NCBI GenBank assembly: GCA_023150555.1
Contig: JAKLKQ010000009.1
Span: forward strand, 78,669-142,668
Reading direction: 5' to 3'
DNA length: 64,000 nucleotides
Source of the DNA: Planctomycetota bacterium
GTDB taxonomy: Bacteria; Planctomycetota; SZUA-567; H5-PLA8
A model generated the notes under the pieces. That model saw only the letters and a program-made list of their open reading frames with translations, had not been told where the DNA came from and did no database searches. A program made the position numbers and the translations under genes. Of the stretch, positions 35,691-43,597 are shown one piece after another (the stretch's first letter is position 1; every line of letters begins with the position of its first letter).

Positions 35691-36932
35691 TCACCCCTGC
35701 ATTCGTAAATCGAATACGACTTTGAACGATCCGCTCTTCCCCGCGTGGAAGGCCTCGTCGAGTGCCGTACGGTAGGCCTCGAGCGGGTGCTTGCGGTTCA
35801 CCAGCCCGCGCAGCTTTTCGCCGCGTTCGCCGGCCAGGATCTCGAGCGCCAGCGCCAGGGTCTTCACCTTCTGTCCGTTGTGCTGCTCCCAGCCGTACGC
35901 GTACGCGCCGCGCACGGAGAGTTCCTTGTACCAGACGCTCGTCCAGTCCACGCCCGCGGGAATTCCGGGCATGCCGACCAGGATCACCGGCGCGCCCGGC
36001 GCGGCCATGCGCAGTGCGTCGTCGATGGAGTCCGACGAGCCCACGCAGTCCAGCACCGCGGCGGCGCCGCCCAGCGCGACGGGCTTGCCCAGTTCGGGCT
36101 GGTGCAGCGTGCCGCCGGTGCGCTGCAGGACCCAGTCGTAGAACGCTTTCGTGCCGCGCCCGGAAAAGACCTCGTCGGCGCCCAGCGTCTTCGCCATCTC
36201 GGCCTGGTGCGCGTAGCGCGCGGACGCCAGCACGCGGCCCTTGCCGCCCAGCGCGCGGTAGCCGGCGATGGTCATCAGCCCGATCGAGCCGCAGCCGATC
36301 ACCAGCAGGGTCGATTGTTCGTCCAGCCGCGCCATGGCCGCGCCGTGCAGCGCGCAGGCGAAGGGTTCGGCCAGCACGGCGGCCTCGTCGCCGAGGCCTT
36401 CGGGCACGCGGTGCAGCTGCGACGGATGCGCGACCAGCGAGGCACTCCAGCCGCCGCCCGTCGAACGGCAGTAGCCGGTCTGGATGCCGCCCGCGATGGT
36501 GCCGCGCGTGATGTTGACGCAGTTGGCGTAGCGGCCCTGCGCGCAGAAGGCGCACGGCGGATCGATGCCGCGCACCGCGCAGCCCAGCGCGGGCTCAATC
36601 ACCACGCGGTCGCCGGCCTTCCATTCGGCGGGCGCATCGGGCCCGAGTTCCTCGATCACGCCGACCAGTTCGTGGCCGAGCACGAAGGGCGTCGAGACGA
36701 ACGGCGAGAAGTACGGACTGCCCTTGCAGGCGATGGCGCTGAGGTCCGAGCCGCAGATGCCGCTCAACAGCGGCCGTACGCGCACCCAGTCCGGCGCCGG
36801 CAGCGCGGGCGGTTCGACCTCCGCGAGTTCGATGCACGAGCACGCGCCCGTGGCGAGGCCGCGGAGATGCGCGCCCAGGCCGCGCACCAGCAGCCAGCGG
36901 GGCACCGACCGGATGAAGCGAATGGCTTTCAT
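35691..36932 (-). CDS. Zinc-dependent alcohol dehydrogenase (MDR family)
   Basis: 413 residues. Catalytic-zinc motifs are GICGSDL and TPFVLGHELVGVIEEL; the structural-zinc lobe has four Cys in LGCAVRGIDPPCAFCAQGRYANC; the NAD(P)-binding core is LLVIGCGSIGLMTIAGYRALG. A distinctive Ser/Gly segment (GGIQTGYCRSTGGGWSASLVAHPS) follows the zinc lobe. Substrate specificity cannot be read. The gene ends 9 bases before the LarA-like gene, so the two are almost certainly cotranscribed and likely act on the same substrate class. Confidence 0.9.
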   Translation of the reverse strand: MKAIRFIRSVPRWLLVRGLGAHLRGLATGACSCIELAEVEPPALPAPDWVRVRPLLSGICGSDLSAIACKGSPYFSPFVSTPFVLGHELVGVIEELGPDAPAEWKAGDRVVIEPALGCAVRGIDPPCAFCAQGRYANCVNITRGTIAGGIQTGYCRSTGGGWSASLVAHPSQLHRVPEGLGDEAAVLAEPFACALHGAAMARLDEQSTLLVIGCGSIGLMTIAGYRALGGKGRVLASARYAHQAEMAKTLGADEVFSGRGTKAFYDWVLQRTGGTLHQPELGKPVALGGAAAVLDCVGSSDSIDDALRMAAPGAPVILVGMPGIPAGVDWTSVWYKELSVRGAYAYGWEQHNGQKVKTLALALEILAGERGEKLRGLVNRKHPLEAYRTALDEAFHAGKSGSFKVVFDLRMQG

Positions 36933-36984
36933 TCAGGAGGGGAAAGCTATCATCCCGAGGGACTTCCGACAATCGGCGGCGGAG

Positions 36985-38127
36985 CTACGGCGCAATGACT
37001 TTCGGGGCAGGGTGGCCGGACTCGCTGCCGTCCTCCCCGTCGTCGGGCTCGGTGACCGACGGCGGCGTCTCGTCGCTGACGACCAGGCGCGGCAGGCGCG
37101 CGACGATGCGCTGGCGGGACTGCCCGCGCACGACCGTGAAGGCGACCTCGGCGTCCTCGGGGCGGCTCTGCACGATGCCCATCAGCCGGTGCAGCGTCTC
37201 GACGGACTCACCGTCGGCGAAGAGGAGCTTGTCGTCGGCGCAGAAGCCGGCCTCGGCGGCGGCGCTGCCGGAAGCCACGGCGGTGACGGTCACGCCGGGC
37301 TGCGCGCCGGGCCAGGCGTTGCCGTCCTCGAGGGTCAGGCCTTCGGGCAGCGTGCCGTGGTGGATCGTGCCGCCCCTGGCTTCCTTCAGCAGCGGCAGGA
37401 AGCGCGCGAGCTGGTCGGCGGGGACGGCGTACGCAATGCGGCTGTTGGCCTTGGGGTCGAAGCGCGCCATGATCTGCCCGGTCAGGCCCAGCAGTTCGCC
37501 GCGCAGATTCAGCAGCGGGCCGCCGCTGTTGCCGGGGTTCACGGCCGCGTCGGTCTGCAGGGCGTCGAAGTAGACCGCGCCACGGCTGAGCAGGCTGCCG
37601 CCGGTCTGCAGCAGCGACGGCAGGCGCCCCGGCCCCTGGTAGCGGTGGCGCGCGCTGAGGATCCCCAGCGAGACGCCCGGCGCGCCGTCGATGTCCGCGA
37701 GCTTGAACGGATCGCCGATGGCCAGCACGGACTCGCCGACGCGCGCCCTTTCGAGGTCGGCCAGCGGCACGTGCGGAACGTTCTGCGCGTCCTTGAGCTT
37801 CAGCAGCGTGACGTCGCCCAGCGGGTCGTTGCCGCAGACCTCGCCGACGTAGAGTTTCCCCGAGCCGTACACGCGCACGGTCCAGCTGGGCTTGCGCCCC
37901 GCAACGTGGTAGTTCGTCAGCACGTAGCCGTCGGGCGAGATGCACACGCCCGAACCCCCGCCGACGAAGGCGAAGGCCCGGCGCCCCTGTTCCACGGCCG
38001 CGACCATCTCCGCCTGCGCGCGCAACGCCACCGCGCGCGCGTCGCCGCGCGCCGGGGCTTCGGAAGCAAGGGAGGCGGACGCCGCCAGGCAGGCGAGCGC
38101 GAGGGCGGTCGCGAGGCGCGCGTTCAC
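36985..38127 (-). CDS. Exported trypsin-like serine protease with PDZ domain (HtrA/Deg-type)
   Basis: 380 residues from GTG at 38127, which overlaps the previous gene's stop in a GTGA junction. GGAGG upstream supports this start. A signal peptide (LATALALACLAASASLASE) leads to a chymotrypsin-fold domain with a full triad: H74 in TNYHVAG, D105 in DPLGDVTLLKL, S201 in NPGNSGGPL. Residues ~255-350 form a PDZ-like domain (PGVTVTAVASGSAAAEAGFCADDKLLFADG). It probably works in the periplasm as quality-control or regulatory protease. Its neighbour upstream is a tandem pseudoprotease. Confidence 0.87.
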   Translation of the reverse strand: MNARLATALALACLAASASLASEAPARGDARAVALRAQAEMVAAVEQGRRAFAFVGGGSGVCISPDGYVLTNYHVAGRKPSWTVRVYGSGKLYVGEVCGNDPLGDVTLLKLKDAQNVPHVPLADLERARVGESVLAIGDPFKLADIDGAPGVSLGILSARHRYQGPGRLPSLLQTGGSLLSRGAVYFDALQTDAAVNPGNSGGPLLNLRGELLGLTGQIMARFDPKANSRIAYAVPADQLARFLPLLKEARGGTIHHGTLPEGLTLEDGNAWPGAQPGVTVTAVASGSAAAEAGFCADDKLLFADGESVETLHRLMGIVQSRPEDAEVAFTVVRGQSRQRIVARLPRLVVSDETPPSVTEPDDGEDGSESGHPAPKVIAP

Positions 38128-39905
38128 GGGCGCTCCTCCAGCTTGACCTTCGTCTCCGCCTCGTCGGATTCCGCGCCGCGGCGGTAGCGCACTTCCAGCG
38201 CGTCGCCGGGGCGGTGTTTCTTGAGTTCCGCGACCAGTTCCGGCCAGCTCGCGATCCCCTGCCCGCCCAGGCGCAGGACGACGTCGCCGGCGCGCAGGCC
38301 GGCCTTCCACGCCGGCGCGTTCTCGACGACTTCGGCCAGGACCAGGCCCACGTCGGAGGGCAGGCCGATCACCGGGCGCACGCCCAGGAACGGCTGCGGC
38401 TGCGGGCGGATGACTTCGCCGTCCTGCAGGCGCGCGAGGCGTTCCAGGATCCGCGCGCCGGGCGCGAAGAATCCGACGCCGGTGTTGCGGCCCCACGGCT
38501 GGTGCGCGCTCTCGTGGCTGACGATGCCCAGCAGCCTCCCGTCGAGCCCCACCACGGCGCCTCCGGCGGAACCGGCGTTCACGCGCGCGTCGATCTGCAC
38601 GGCGTGGCCGTCCATGCGGTCGGCGGCGCTGACGATGCCGGCGGTGAAGGTGGCCTCGGCGCGGTCGCCGTCCTGCGGCGCGCCCAGCACGCAGACGAAA
38701 CTCCCGGCCGGCGGCACGGACTCGCTCGAAAGCGCCGCGGCCGGCAGCCGCGCGGGGCGGTCCTCGATCTCCAGCAGCGCCACGTCCAGGCTCAGGTCGC
38801 GCCCGCGCACGCGGCAGCGCAGGCGCCGCCCGTCGGCCAGCGCCACCGTCGCGCGCTTCTCGTTGGCCGGCACCAGCAGCGCGCTGGTCAGCACCCAGCC
38901 GCGCGCGTCGACCAGCACGCCCGTCACGCAGCCCGGCGCGGGCTCGGCGGCGCGGGCCGTCTCGCCGGGCTTCGAGCGGCGGCCGTCTACGAAGCTGGGG
39001 CGCCGGGCGCCGCGGTCCGAACTCGTCTGGCGCTCGTCGGCGGCGTTGAAGTAGATGCGCACCACGGCCGTACGCACCGCCGCGCTGGCTTCGCGCAAGG
39101 CCGTGCCGATGGTCCCGTCGTCCGGCAGCAAGGCGGGCGCATGAGCGTCCTCGCCCTTCGCCTTCAGCGCCTCGCGCGCCTGCGGCAGCGCGGAAAGGAC
39201 GCGCGCCAGCGGCACCGCGGTGCCCAGCCGCCGCGCGCGCCCGTAGCAGAGGCTCACCAGGCCCAGCAGCCGGCCCCGGGCGTCGACCAGCGGCCCGCCG
39301 TCGCAGCCGGGGTTGACGGCGGCGTCGGTCTCGAGCACCGGGCCGCGGTAGCGGCTGCGCGGGTCTTCGCTGCGCGCCGTGTAGCGGCCGCTCAGCGTCC
39401 CGGCGCTGAAGTACACCGCGCCGTCGCGGGACAGGGTGTGGTGCGGGTTGCCGGCGGTGTAGACGCGTTCGCCGACGGCCGGCTCGCCGTCACGCGCAGC
39501 CAGGAATCGGCGCGGCACCGGCGGCGCGGGGTCGAGTAACAGCAGCACGGCCTCGGCCTCGTCGGCTCGCGCGACGACCTTCGCCGTGACGGCTTGCTCG
39601 CCGGCAAAGCGCACGCGCAGTTCGCGCGCGCCGTCGGGCACCACCGAAGACGAGGTCAGGATCAGGCCGTCGGCCGAGATGCACACGCCCGACCCGTAGA
39701 ATCGCGTGTTGCGTTCGCCCGCCAGGCAGGCGACCGCGGCGACCGCGGGCGCGACCCGCGCGTAGCTTTCCGTGCGTGCCTGTTCCAGCGCAGGCAGCGT
39801 GGCATCGGCCCCGGTCTCGGCCCACGCCGGCTGGGCGGCAAGAGCGAAGGAGAGGAGCACGGCCGCGAGCCCGCCGGCCGGAATACGATGGCGCAAGGGT
39901 AGCAT
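38124..39905 (-). CDS. Exported double trypsin-like domain protein with PDZ, catalytic residues lost (pseudoprotease)
   Basis: 593 residues with a signal peptide (GGLAAVLLSFALAAQPAWAE). Two chymotrypsin-fold domains (~45-245 and ~270-480) precede a PDZ domain (~485-585, VVENAPAWKAGLRAGDVVLRLGG). In domain 1 the usual TNxHVV is TSSSVV (His to S87), the Asp position reads E118, and the active-site loop is NPGCDGGPL (Ser to D202). In domain 2 it is TSALLV (His to L343), D374 is kept (DVALLEI), and the loop is NAGSAGGA (Ser to A447). Neither domain should cleave peptides. The gene is translationally coupled to the intact protease at 36985, suggesting a substrate-binding or regulatory partner. Confidence 0.82.
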   Translation of the reverse strand: MLPLRHRIPAGGLAAVLLSFALAAQPAWAETGADATLPALEQARTESYARVAPAVAAVACLAGERNTRFYGSGVCISADGLILTSSSVVPDGARELRVRFAGEQAVTAKVVARADEAEAVLLLLDPAPPVPRRFLAARDGEPAVGERVYTAGNPHHTLSRDGAVYFSAGTLSGRYTARSEDPRSRYRGPVLETDAAVNPGCDGGPLVDARGRLLGLVSLCYGRARRLGTAVPLARVLSALPQAREALKAKGEDAHAPALLPDDGTIGTALREASAAVRTAVVRIYFNAADERQTSSDRGARRPSFVDGRRSKPGETARAAEPAPGCVTGVLVDARGWVLTSALLVPANEKRATVALADGRRLRCRVRGRDLSLDVALLEIEDRPARLPAAALSSESVPPAGSFVCVLGAPQDGDRAEATFTAGIVSAADRMDGHAVQIDARVNAGSAGGAVVGLDGRLLGIVSHESAHQPWGRNTGVGFFAPGARILERLARLQDGEVIRPQPQPFLGVRPVIGLPSDVGLVLAEVVENAPAWKAGLRAGDVVLRLGGQGIASWPELVAELKKHRPGDALEVRYRRGAESDEAETKVKLEERP

Positions 39906-40132
39906 TGCCCCCTACCGCAGGAAGCCCCCCCACTCCGGATTTCCCACAAAGTGAACCTGCCTTATGGGTTTCGTCCAACCGCCGGCGCCTCTACAGCCCG
40001 AAGAAGGGCCAAATGCGCGCCGCGCGGACTCCTTTAATAAGGAGGCAGACCGTCCGGAACCGGGGTTGAAGCACCCCGTTCCTATCAGCTACTCGGCCTT
40101 TTTCCAAGGGTCAGGCGGGGGCCGCGGTTAGG

Positions 40133-42460
40133 TCAGGGCGCGGGTTTGATGGACAGGGTCCAGGTCTGGCCCTCTGGCGTGAAGACCACGAAGAGGTCGT
40201 GCGCGCGGTCGTAGTCCGCGGCCCATGTCCCCGGCTTAGGGCCGTTGGGCGCGTCGGCCTGCGTCCAGCGGTTGGCGGCGACGGAGTAGAGCCAGACGTC
40301 GCCAAGGGGATCCTTCTGCGTGGTGCCCTGGCCGGACAGCAGCACGTGTTCGCCCAGGCGTTCGTGGTAGCGCAGCGTGTGGCGGTCGCGGCCTAGCGGG
40401 TGCACGGAGGGCCGGGCCTCGGACCACTCGTCCTTGGCCGGGTCGAAGATCCAGGTGTCGTCGCGCAGGCCCGCGCCGTCCTTGCCGGCATGCCGGCCGC
40501 CGAAGAGCACGAAGACCTTCTTCGCGCGGTCGTAAGAGATGCCGTCGTCAAAGTAATTTCGGTAGGGCACGGGCGCCTTGCCCTTGGGCGCGCGCTGCGG
40601 GTCCTTTCCGTCGATGAACCAGTATTGCATCGGCCAGCTCTTGTCGCCCACGGGATAGGTAACCAGCATGCGCTTGCCGTCGGGATCCCAGGCCATCGCG
40701 CGGCGGCCGGCAGCCAGATCGTAGCCGTTCAACACCTTCGGATCCCGGCAGAGGTTGGACCAGCTTCCGGACTGCGGGTCGTACGCCCAGCCGAAGGAGG
40801 TCCAGAAGCGGTCCAGGCCCTCGAGGTATTGGAAGCTCATCTCCATCACGCCCGGCGGGCGCGTCTTGCCGACCTCGGGGTCCTTCGGCGCGTTCGGCAA
40901 CAGGCAGGTCCACTGTTTCGTGCCGGCATCGAACGCCCAGAGGTCGTTCATCGTCAGCCAGTGTCCGCTGTAGAGCAGCAGGCGGTTGCGCTTGACGTCG
41001 TAGGCCAGGTGCCCGTTCGGGCAGCTGCGCGGCGCGGGCGACTCGCCGGCGATTTCGATCTGCGTCCACGTGCCGCGGTAGGCGGCGGCGGGCGCGGCGG
41101 GCTTGGGCGGCGGCGCGACCGGCGCGGGAACCTCCGGCGCAGGCAGCGCGGGCGGCTTCTGCCCGGCCGGCGTCTCCGGAGCGACGGGCCCCTTCGGCGC
41201 GGGTGCCGTTCCGCCGGGCGTGGGCGCGGCGGGGACGTCCGGCACCGTGCGCCCGGACGAAGCCACGCGCGCGCGCGGCGCGGACGGACCGCTCACGCCC
41301 AGCGCGAACCATGCCAGCAGCGCGAGCACCACCACGGCCGCGGCGACGAACAGAGGGGTCGCGTCCTGCCTGGCCTGGCGCCGCGAGACCGAGCGCACGC
41401 GCCGCATCGAAGGCGCGTTGGGCGCATCCTCGTCGCCGGCGGCAGCCGGCAGCGCCACCGGCTGCAGCGCGCGGCTGCTGTCGGCCAGGCCCAGCGGCGC
41501 CATGCGCATGCTGGTGCCGCGCCGGCGCCCCGAGGCGGCGGCGGGCGACATGCGCACGGGCCGGGCCTGCAGGCGGTCGATCTCGGCGATCACCGCCGCG
41601 GCGCTGTCCGGGCGGCGGTTGGGATCCTTCTGCAGCAGGCGGTCGATCAGCCGCGCGCAGGCCTCGCTGACTTCGGGATTGACGCGGTTGGCCAGCGGCG
41701 GGCGCGCGCCCAGGTGCTGGGCCATGATCGCCGGGCCCGACGAGCCGTCGAAGACCGGCTGCCCGGTGACGAAGTGGAACAGCGTCGCGCCCAGCGCGTA
41801 GAGGTCCGTCCGCGCGTCGATCTTGTCCATGCGCCCTTCGACCTGCTCGGGAGCCATGTAGTACGGCGTGCCGACGGTGTTGCCGGCCTGGGTCAGGTTC
41901 GCCTTCGTGTCGCGGGTGCGGCGGGCCAGGCCCAGGTCGGTCACGCGGGCGGTGCCGCGCGGTTCGAGCAGGATATTGCCGGGCTTGATGTCGCGGTGCA
42001 CGATGCCGTGCTTTTCGGCGCATTCCAGCGCGCAGGCGACGTCGCGGGCGATCTCCAGCGCGCGGGCTTCGGGCAGCACGCCCTCGTCCTTCAGCAGCGC
42101 CTCGGCGGTGGTGCCTTCGACGTACTCCATCGCGAAGAACCACCAGCCGGTGGCCGGGTCGCGCCCGACGTCGATGCCGTGGACGATGTTGGGATGCGCC
42201 AACTGCGCCGTCGCGCGCGCCTCGATCTTGAAGCGCTCGATGAACTCCGGGTCCGCGCCGAACTCCGGGTCCAGCACCTTCAGCGCAACGACGCGGTCCA
42301 GCCCCGGCTGCCGCGCCTTGAAGACCGCGCCCATCCCGCCGCGCCCCAGCAGGCCGAGGATCTCGAAGCCGCCCAGGGATTGGGGCATCTTGTGGACCGC
42401 GGATGGCAAGCGACGTCCTTCCAGGTAACCGGGTAATGGCCGCACGGGAAGGCACGGCAC
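40133..42460 (-). CDS. Ser/Thr protein kinase with transmembrane helix and Kelch-like extracytoplasmic domain
   Basis: 775 residues. The kinase domain (~31-300) has GRGGMGAVFK (39-48), K61 in VALKVL, catalytic HRDIKPGN (155-162) and DLG at 175 (for DFG), so it should be active. A basic Ser-rich juxtamembrane stretch (~303-365) leads to one membrane helix (~369-389), a Pro/Ala-rich spacer, and a ~310-residue C-terminal domain. That domain has propeller-type repeats: LLLYSGHWLTMNDLWAFDAGTKQW, FVLFGGRHA...DDTWIFDPAKDEW, HVLLSGQGT...DVWLYSVAANRW. The start is uncertain: GTG at 42460 has AAGGAT upstream, while ATG at 42388 begins nearer the kinase fold. It probably senses an external or periplasmic cue. 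Confidence 0.88.
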   Translation of the reverse strand: MPCLPVRPLPGYLEGRRLPSAVHKMPQSLGGFEILGLLGRGGMGAVFKARQPGLDRVVALKVLDPEFGADPEFIERFKIEARATAQLAHPNIVHGIDVGRDPATGWWFFAMEYVEGTTAEALLKDEGVLPEARALEIARDVACALECAEKHGIVHRDIKPGNILLEPRGTARVTDLGLARRTRDTKANLTQAGNTVGTPYYMAPEQVEGRMDKIDARTDLYALGATLFHFVTGQPVFDGSSGPAIMAQHLGARPPLANRVNPEVSEACARLIDRLLQKDPNRRPDSAAAVIAEIDRLQARPVRMSPAAASGRRRGTSMRMAPLGLADSSRALQPVALPAAAGDEDAPNAPSMRRVRSVSRRQARQDATPLFVAAAVVVLALLAWFALGVSGPSAPRARVASSGRTVPDVPAAPTPGGTAPAPKGPVAPETPAGQKPPALPAPEVPAPVAPPPKPAAPAAAYRGTWTQIEIAGESPAPRSCPNGHLAYDVKRNRLLLYSGHWLTMNDLWAFDAGTKQWTCLLPNAPKDPEVGKTRPPGVMEMSFQYLEGLDRFWTSFGWAYDPQSGSWSNLCRDPKVLNGYDLAAGRRAMAWDPDGKRMLVTYPVGDKSWPMQYWFIDGKDPQRAPKGKAPVPYRNYFDDGISYDRAKKVFVLFGGRHAGKDGAGLRDDTWIFDPAKDEWSEARPSVHPLGRDRHTLRYHERLGEHVLLSGQGTTQKDPLGDVWLYSVAANRWTQADAPNGPKPGTWAADYDRAHDLFVVFTPEGQTWTLSIKPAP

Positions 42461-42569
42461 ATGTGCATAAATCCTTATCCTGAAAAGAGTAATGCGATTA
42501 GCACGCCCTGTCCATAAGAATCGATTCGGAATGCTTCAAGAGCTTGGCTGGACGGAACTTGTAACAACA

Positions 42570-42602
42570 GAAAAGGGCGGCGGCATGCCGAGCCCGCCGC
42601 CC
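42570..42602 (-). terminator. Rho-independent terminator after the small Cys protein gene
   Basis: On the minus strand GGGCGGCGG and CCGCCGCCC form a 9-bp stem around a ~10-base loop, followed by TTTTCTGTTG. It lies about 17 bases past the stop at 42619 and supports that gene being real. Confidence 0.6.
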
Positions 42603-42618
42603 CAAAGCCCGCAAGGCG

Positions 42619-42873
42619 CTAGCGCGGCGCCACGGCCTTCGGCTTCACCACGCTCATGCCTGCTACTTTGCGTAAGCCGTCGTACCGGGCCTGGAACTCG
42701 GCCTTCGCCGGCAGCAGGCACGCGGCGCATCCGTCGGACGCCGCCAGCACGCGCGGCGCCTGCGCGGTGCGCGCGTGGACGGACGGCAGCGCGCGCTGCG
42801 CGCCGAAGGCGGCCAGCAGCGCCGCGGGGGCCAGCGTCGGAAAGGCGGTGAGGATCCGGCGAAGCACGCGCAT
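42619..42873 (-). CDS. Small exported CxxC protein
   Basis: 84 residues read from ATG 42873 behind CGGAG. An Arg-rich N-terminus and hydrophobic core (MRVLRRILTAFPTLAPAALLAAFG) form a signal peptide. The mature ~55 residues contain a single GCAACLLPAKAEF motif (C49xxC52), then a Lys-rich end. It could be a redox, haem or metal-binding peptide; Cys-x-x-Cys-Leu is not the CxxCH of cytochrome c. No family is recognised. A terminator directly follows and a zinc-ribbon membrane gene precedes it on the same strand. Confidence 0.5.
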   Translation of the reverse strand: MRVLRRILTAFPTLAPAALLAAFGAQRALPSVHARTAQAPRVLAASDGCAACLLPAKAEFQARYDGLRKVAGMSVVKPKAVAPR

Positions 42874-42986
42874 CGAAACACTCCGTACGGCCACGTCTCC
42901 TTTAAAAATAGCACGCCCCGGAGCGAAAGCCATGGGGCAGACGTTGCGCGTGCAACGTGAAGAAGCGGCGAGGGCTGCGAAGGCTT

Positions 42987-43313
42987 CTACCAGCCCCACA
43001 GGAAGAGCGCGTACAGGCCGAACGCGGCGAGCACCGCCAGCACCAGCGCGATCCAGCGCCGTTTCTTCGCGCGGCGTTCGGGCGACAGGTGCTGCGGGAA
43101 CTCGCGCTCCACGAAGTCGTCGTAACCGAAGTCGCGCTCGCGGCCGTAGCCGGCCGGCAGGGCCTCTTCCTCGTCGTGGTGGCGCACGCTGGTCGACCAG
43201 CCGGTCTCGGCATCGCTGCCGCATTCCTTGCACGCCTTCGCGCCGCGCAGCACGTCGGCGCCGCAGTGCGGGCAGACGAACCAGTCGCGGGGAATCTCCT
43301 TGTTTCGCGCCAT
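42987..43313 (-). CDS. Zinc-ribbon protein with C-terminal membrane anchor
   Basis: 108 residues. A zinc ribbon at the N-terminus has four Cys (WFVCPHCGADVLRGAKACKECGSD), then an acidic, Tyr-rich middle (GRERDFGYDDFVEREFP), a basic patch (RRAKKRRW), and one C-terminal helix (IALVLAVLAAFGLYALFLWGW). This is a tail-anchored layout facing the cytoplasm. Small zinc-ribbon/TM proteins like this are common and functionally undefined. No partner is obvious. Confidence 0.7.
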   Translation of the reverse strand: MARNKEIPRDWFVCPHCGADVLRGAKACKECGSDAETGWSTSVRHHDEEEALPAGYGRERDFGYDDFVEREFPQHLSPERRAKKRRWIALVLAVLAAFGLYALFLWGW

Positions 43314-43409
43314 GGCCGCATTCTATGTGTGCAAAACCGAAAGTTGCACTCGTGTTTTGCGCGCCGGCAAATTCACCACAGCGCACGCGGAGGATGGACG
43401 ACATCTTTG

Positions 43410-43530
43410 GGATGCCACTGGATCGCCCGAAGCGAAGCGAGGGCTAGGCAGTGCCGCGAACAACCAGCTCACGCAAAGGCGCAAAGAACGGATTTTTCTT
43501 TGAAGCTCCCGTTTCGGACCGCGCACCGCA
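43410..43530. repeat. Degenerate interspersed repeats
   Basis: The 284-base gap between the zinc-ribbon gene and the pterin-binding gene has no credible coding sequence. It contains GATGCCACTGG...GGCAGTGCC (a relative of the hairpin at 15577) and CACGCAAAGGCGCAAAGAAC, a repeat unit of the GCAAAGGCGCAAAG type known from many environmental genomes. Confidence 0.45.
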
Positions 43531-43597
43531 AGACGCGCCGGCGCGTGGCGCGGGTTGTCAACCCGCGCATGTATGGCGAAAAGCCGCCGCAGGACCT

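Noticed and set aside
40056-40082. Hairpin GGAACCGGGGT...ACCCCGTTCC before the kinase stop
   Set aside because: No T tract follows on either strand, so it does not qualify as a terminator; may be an incidental palindrome.
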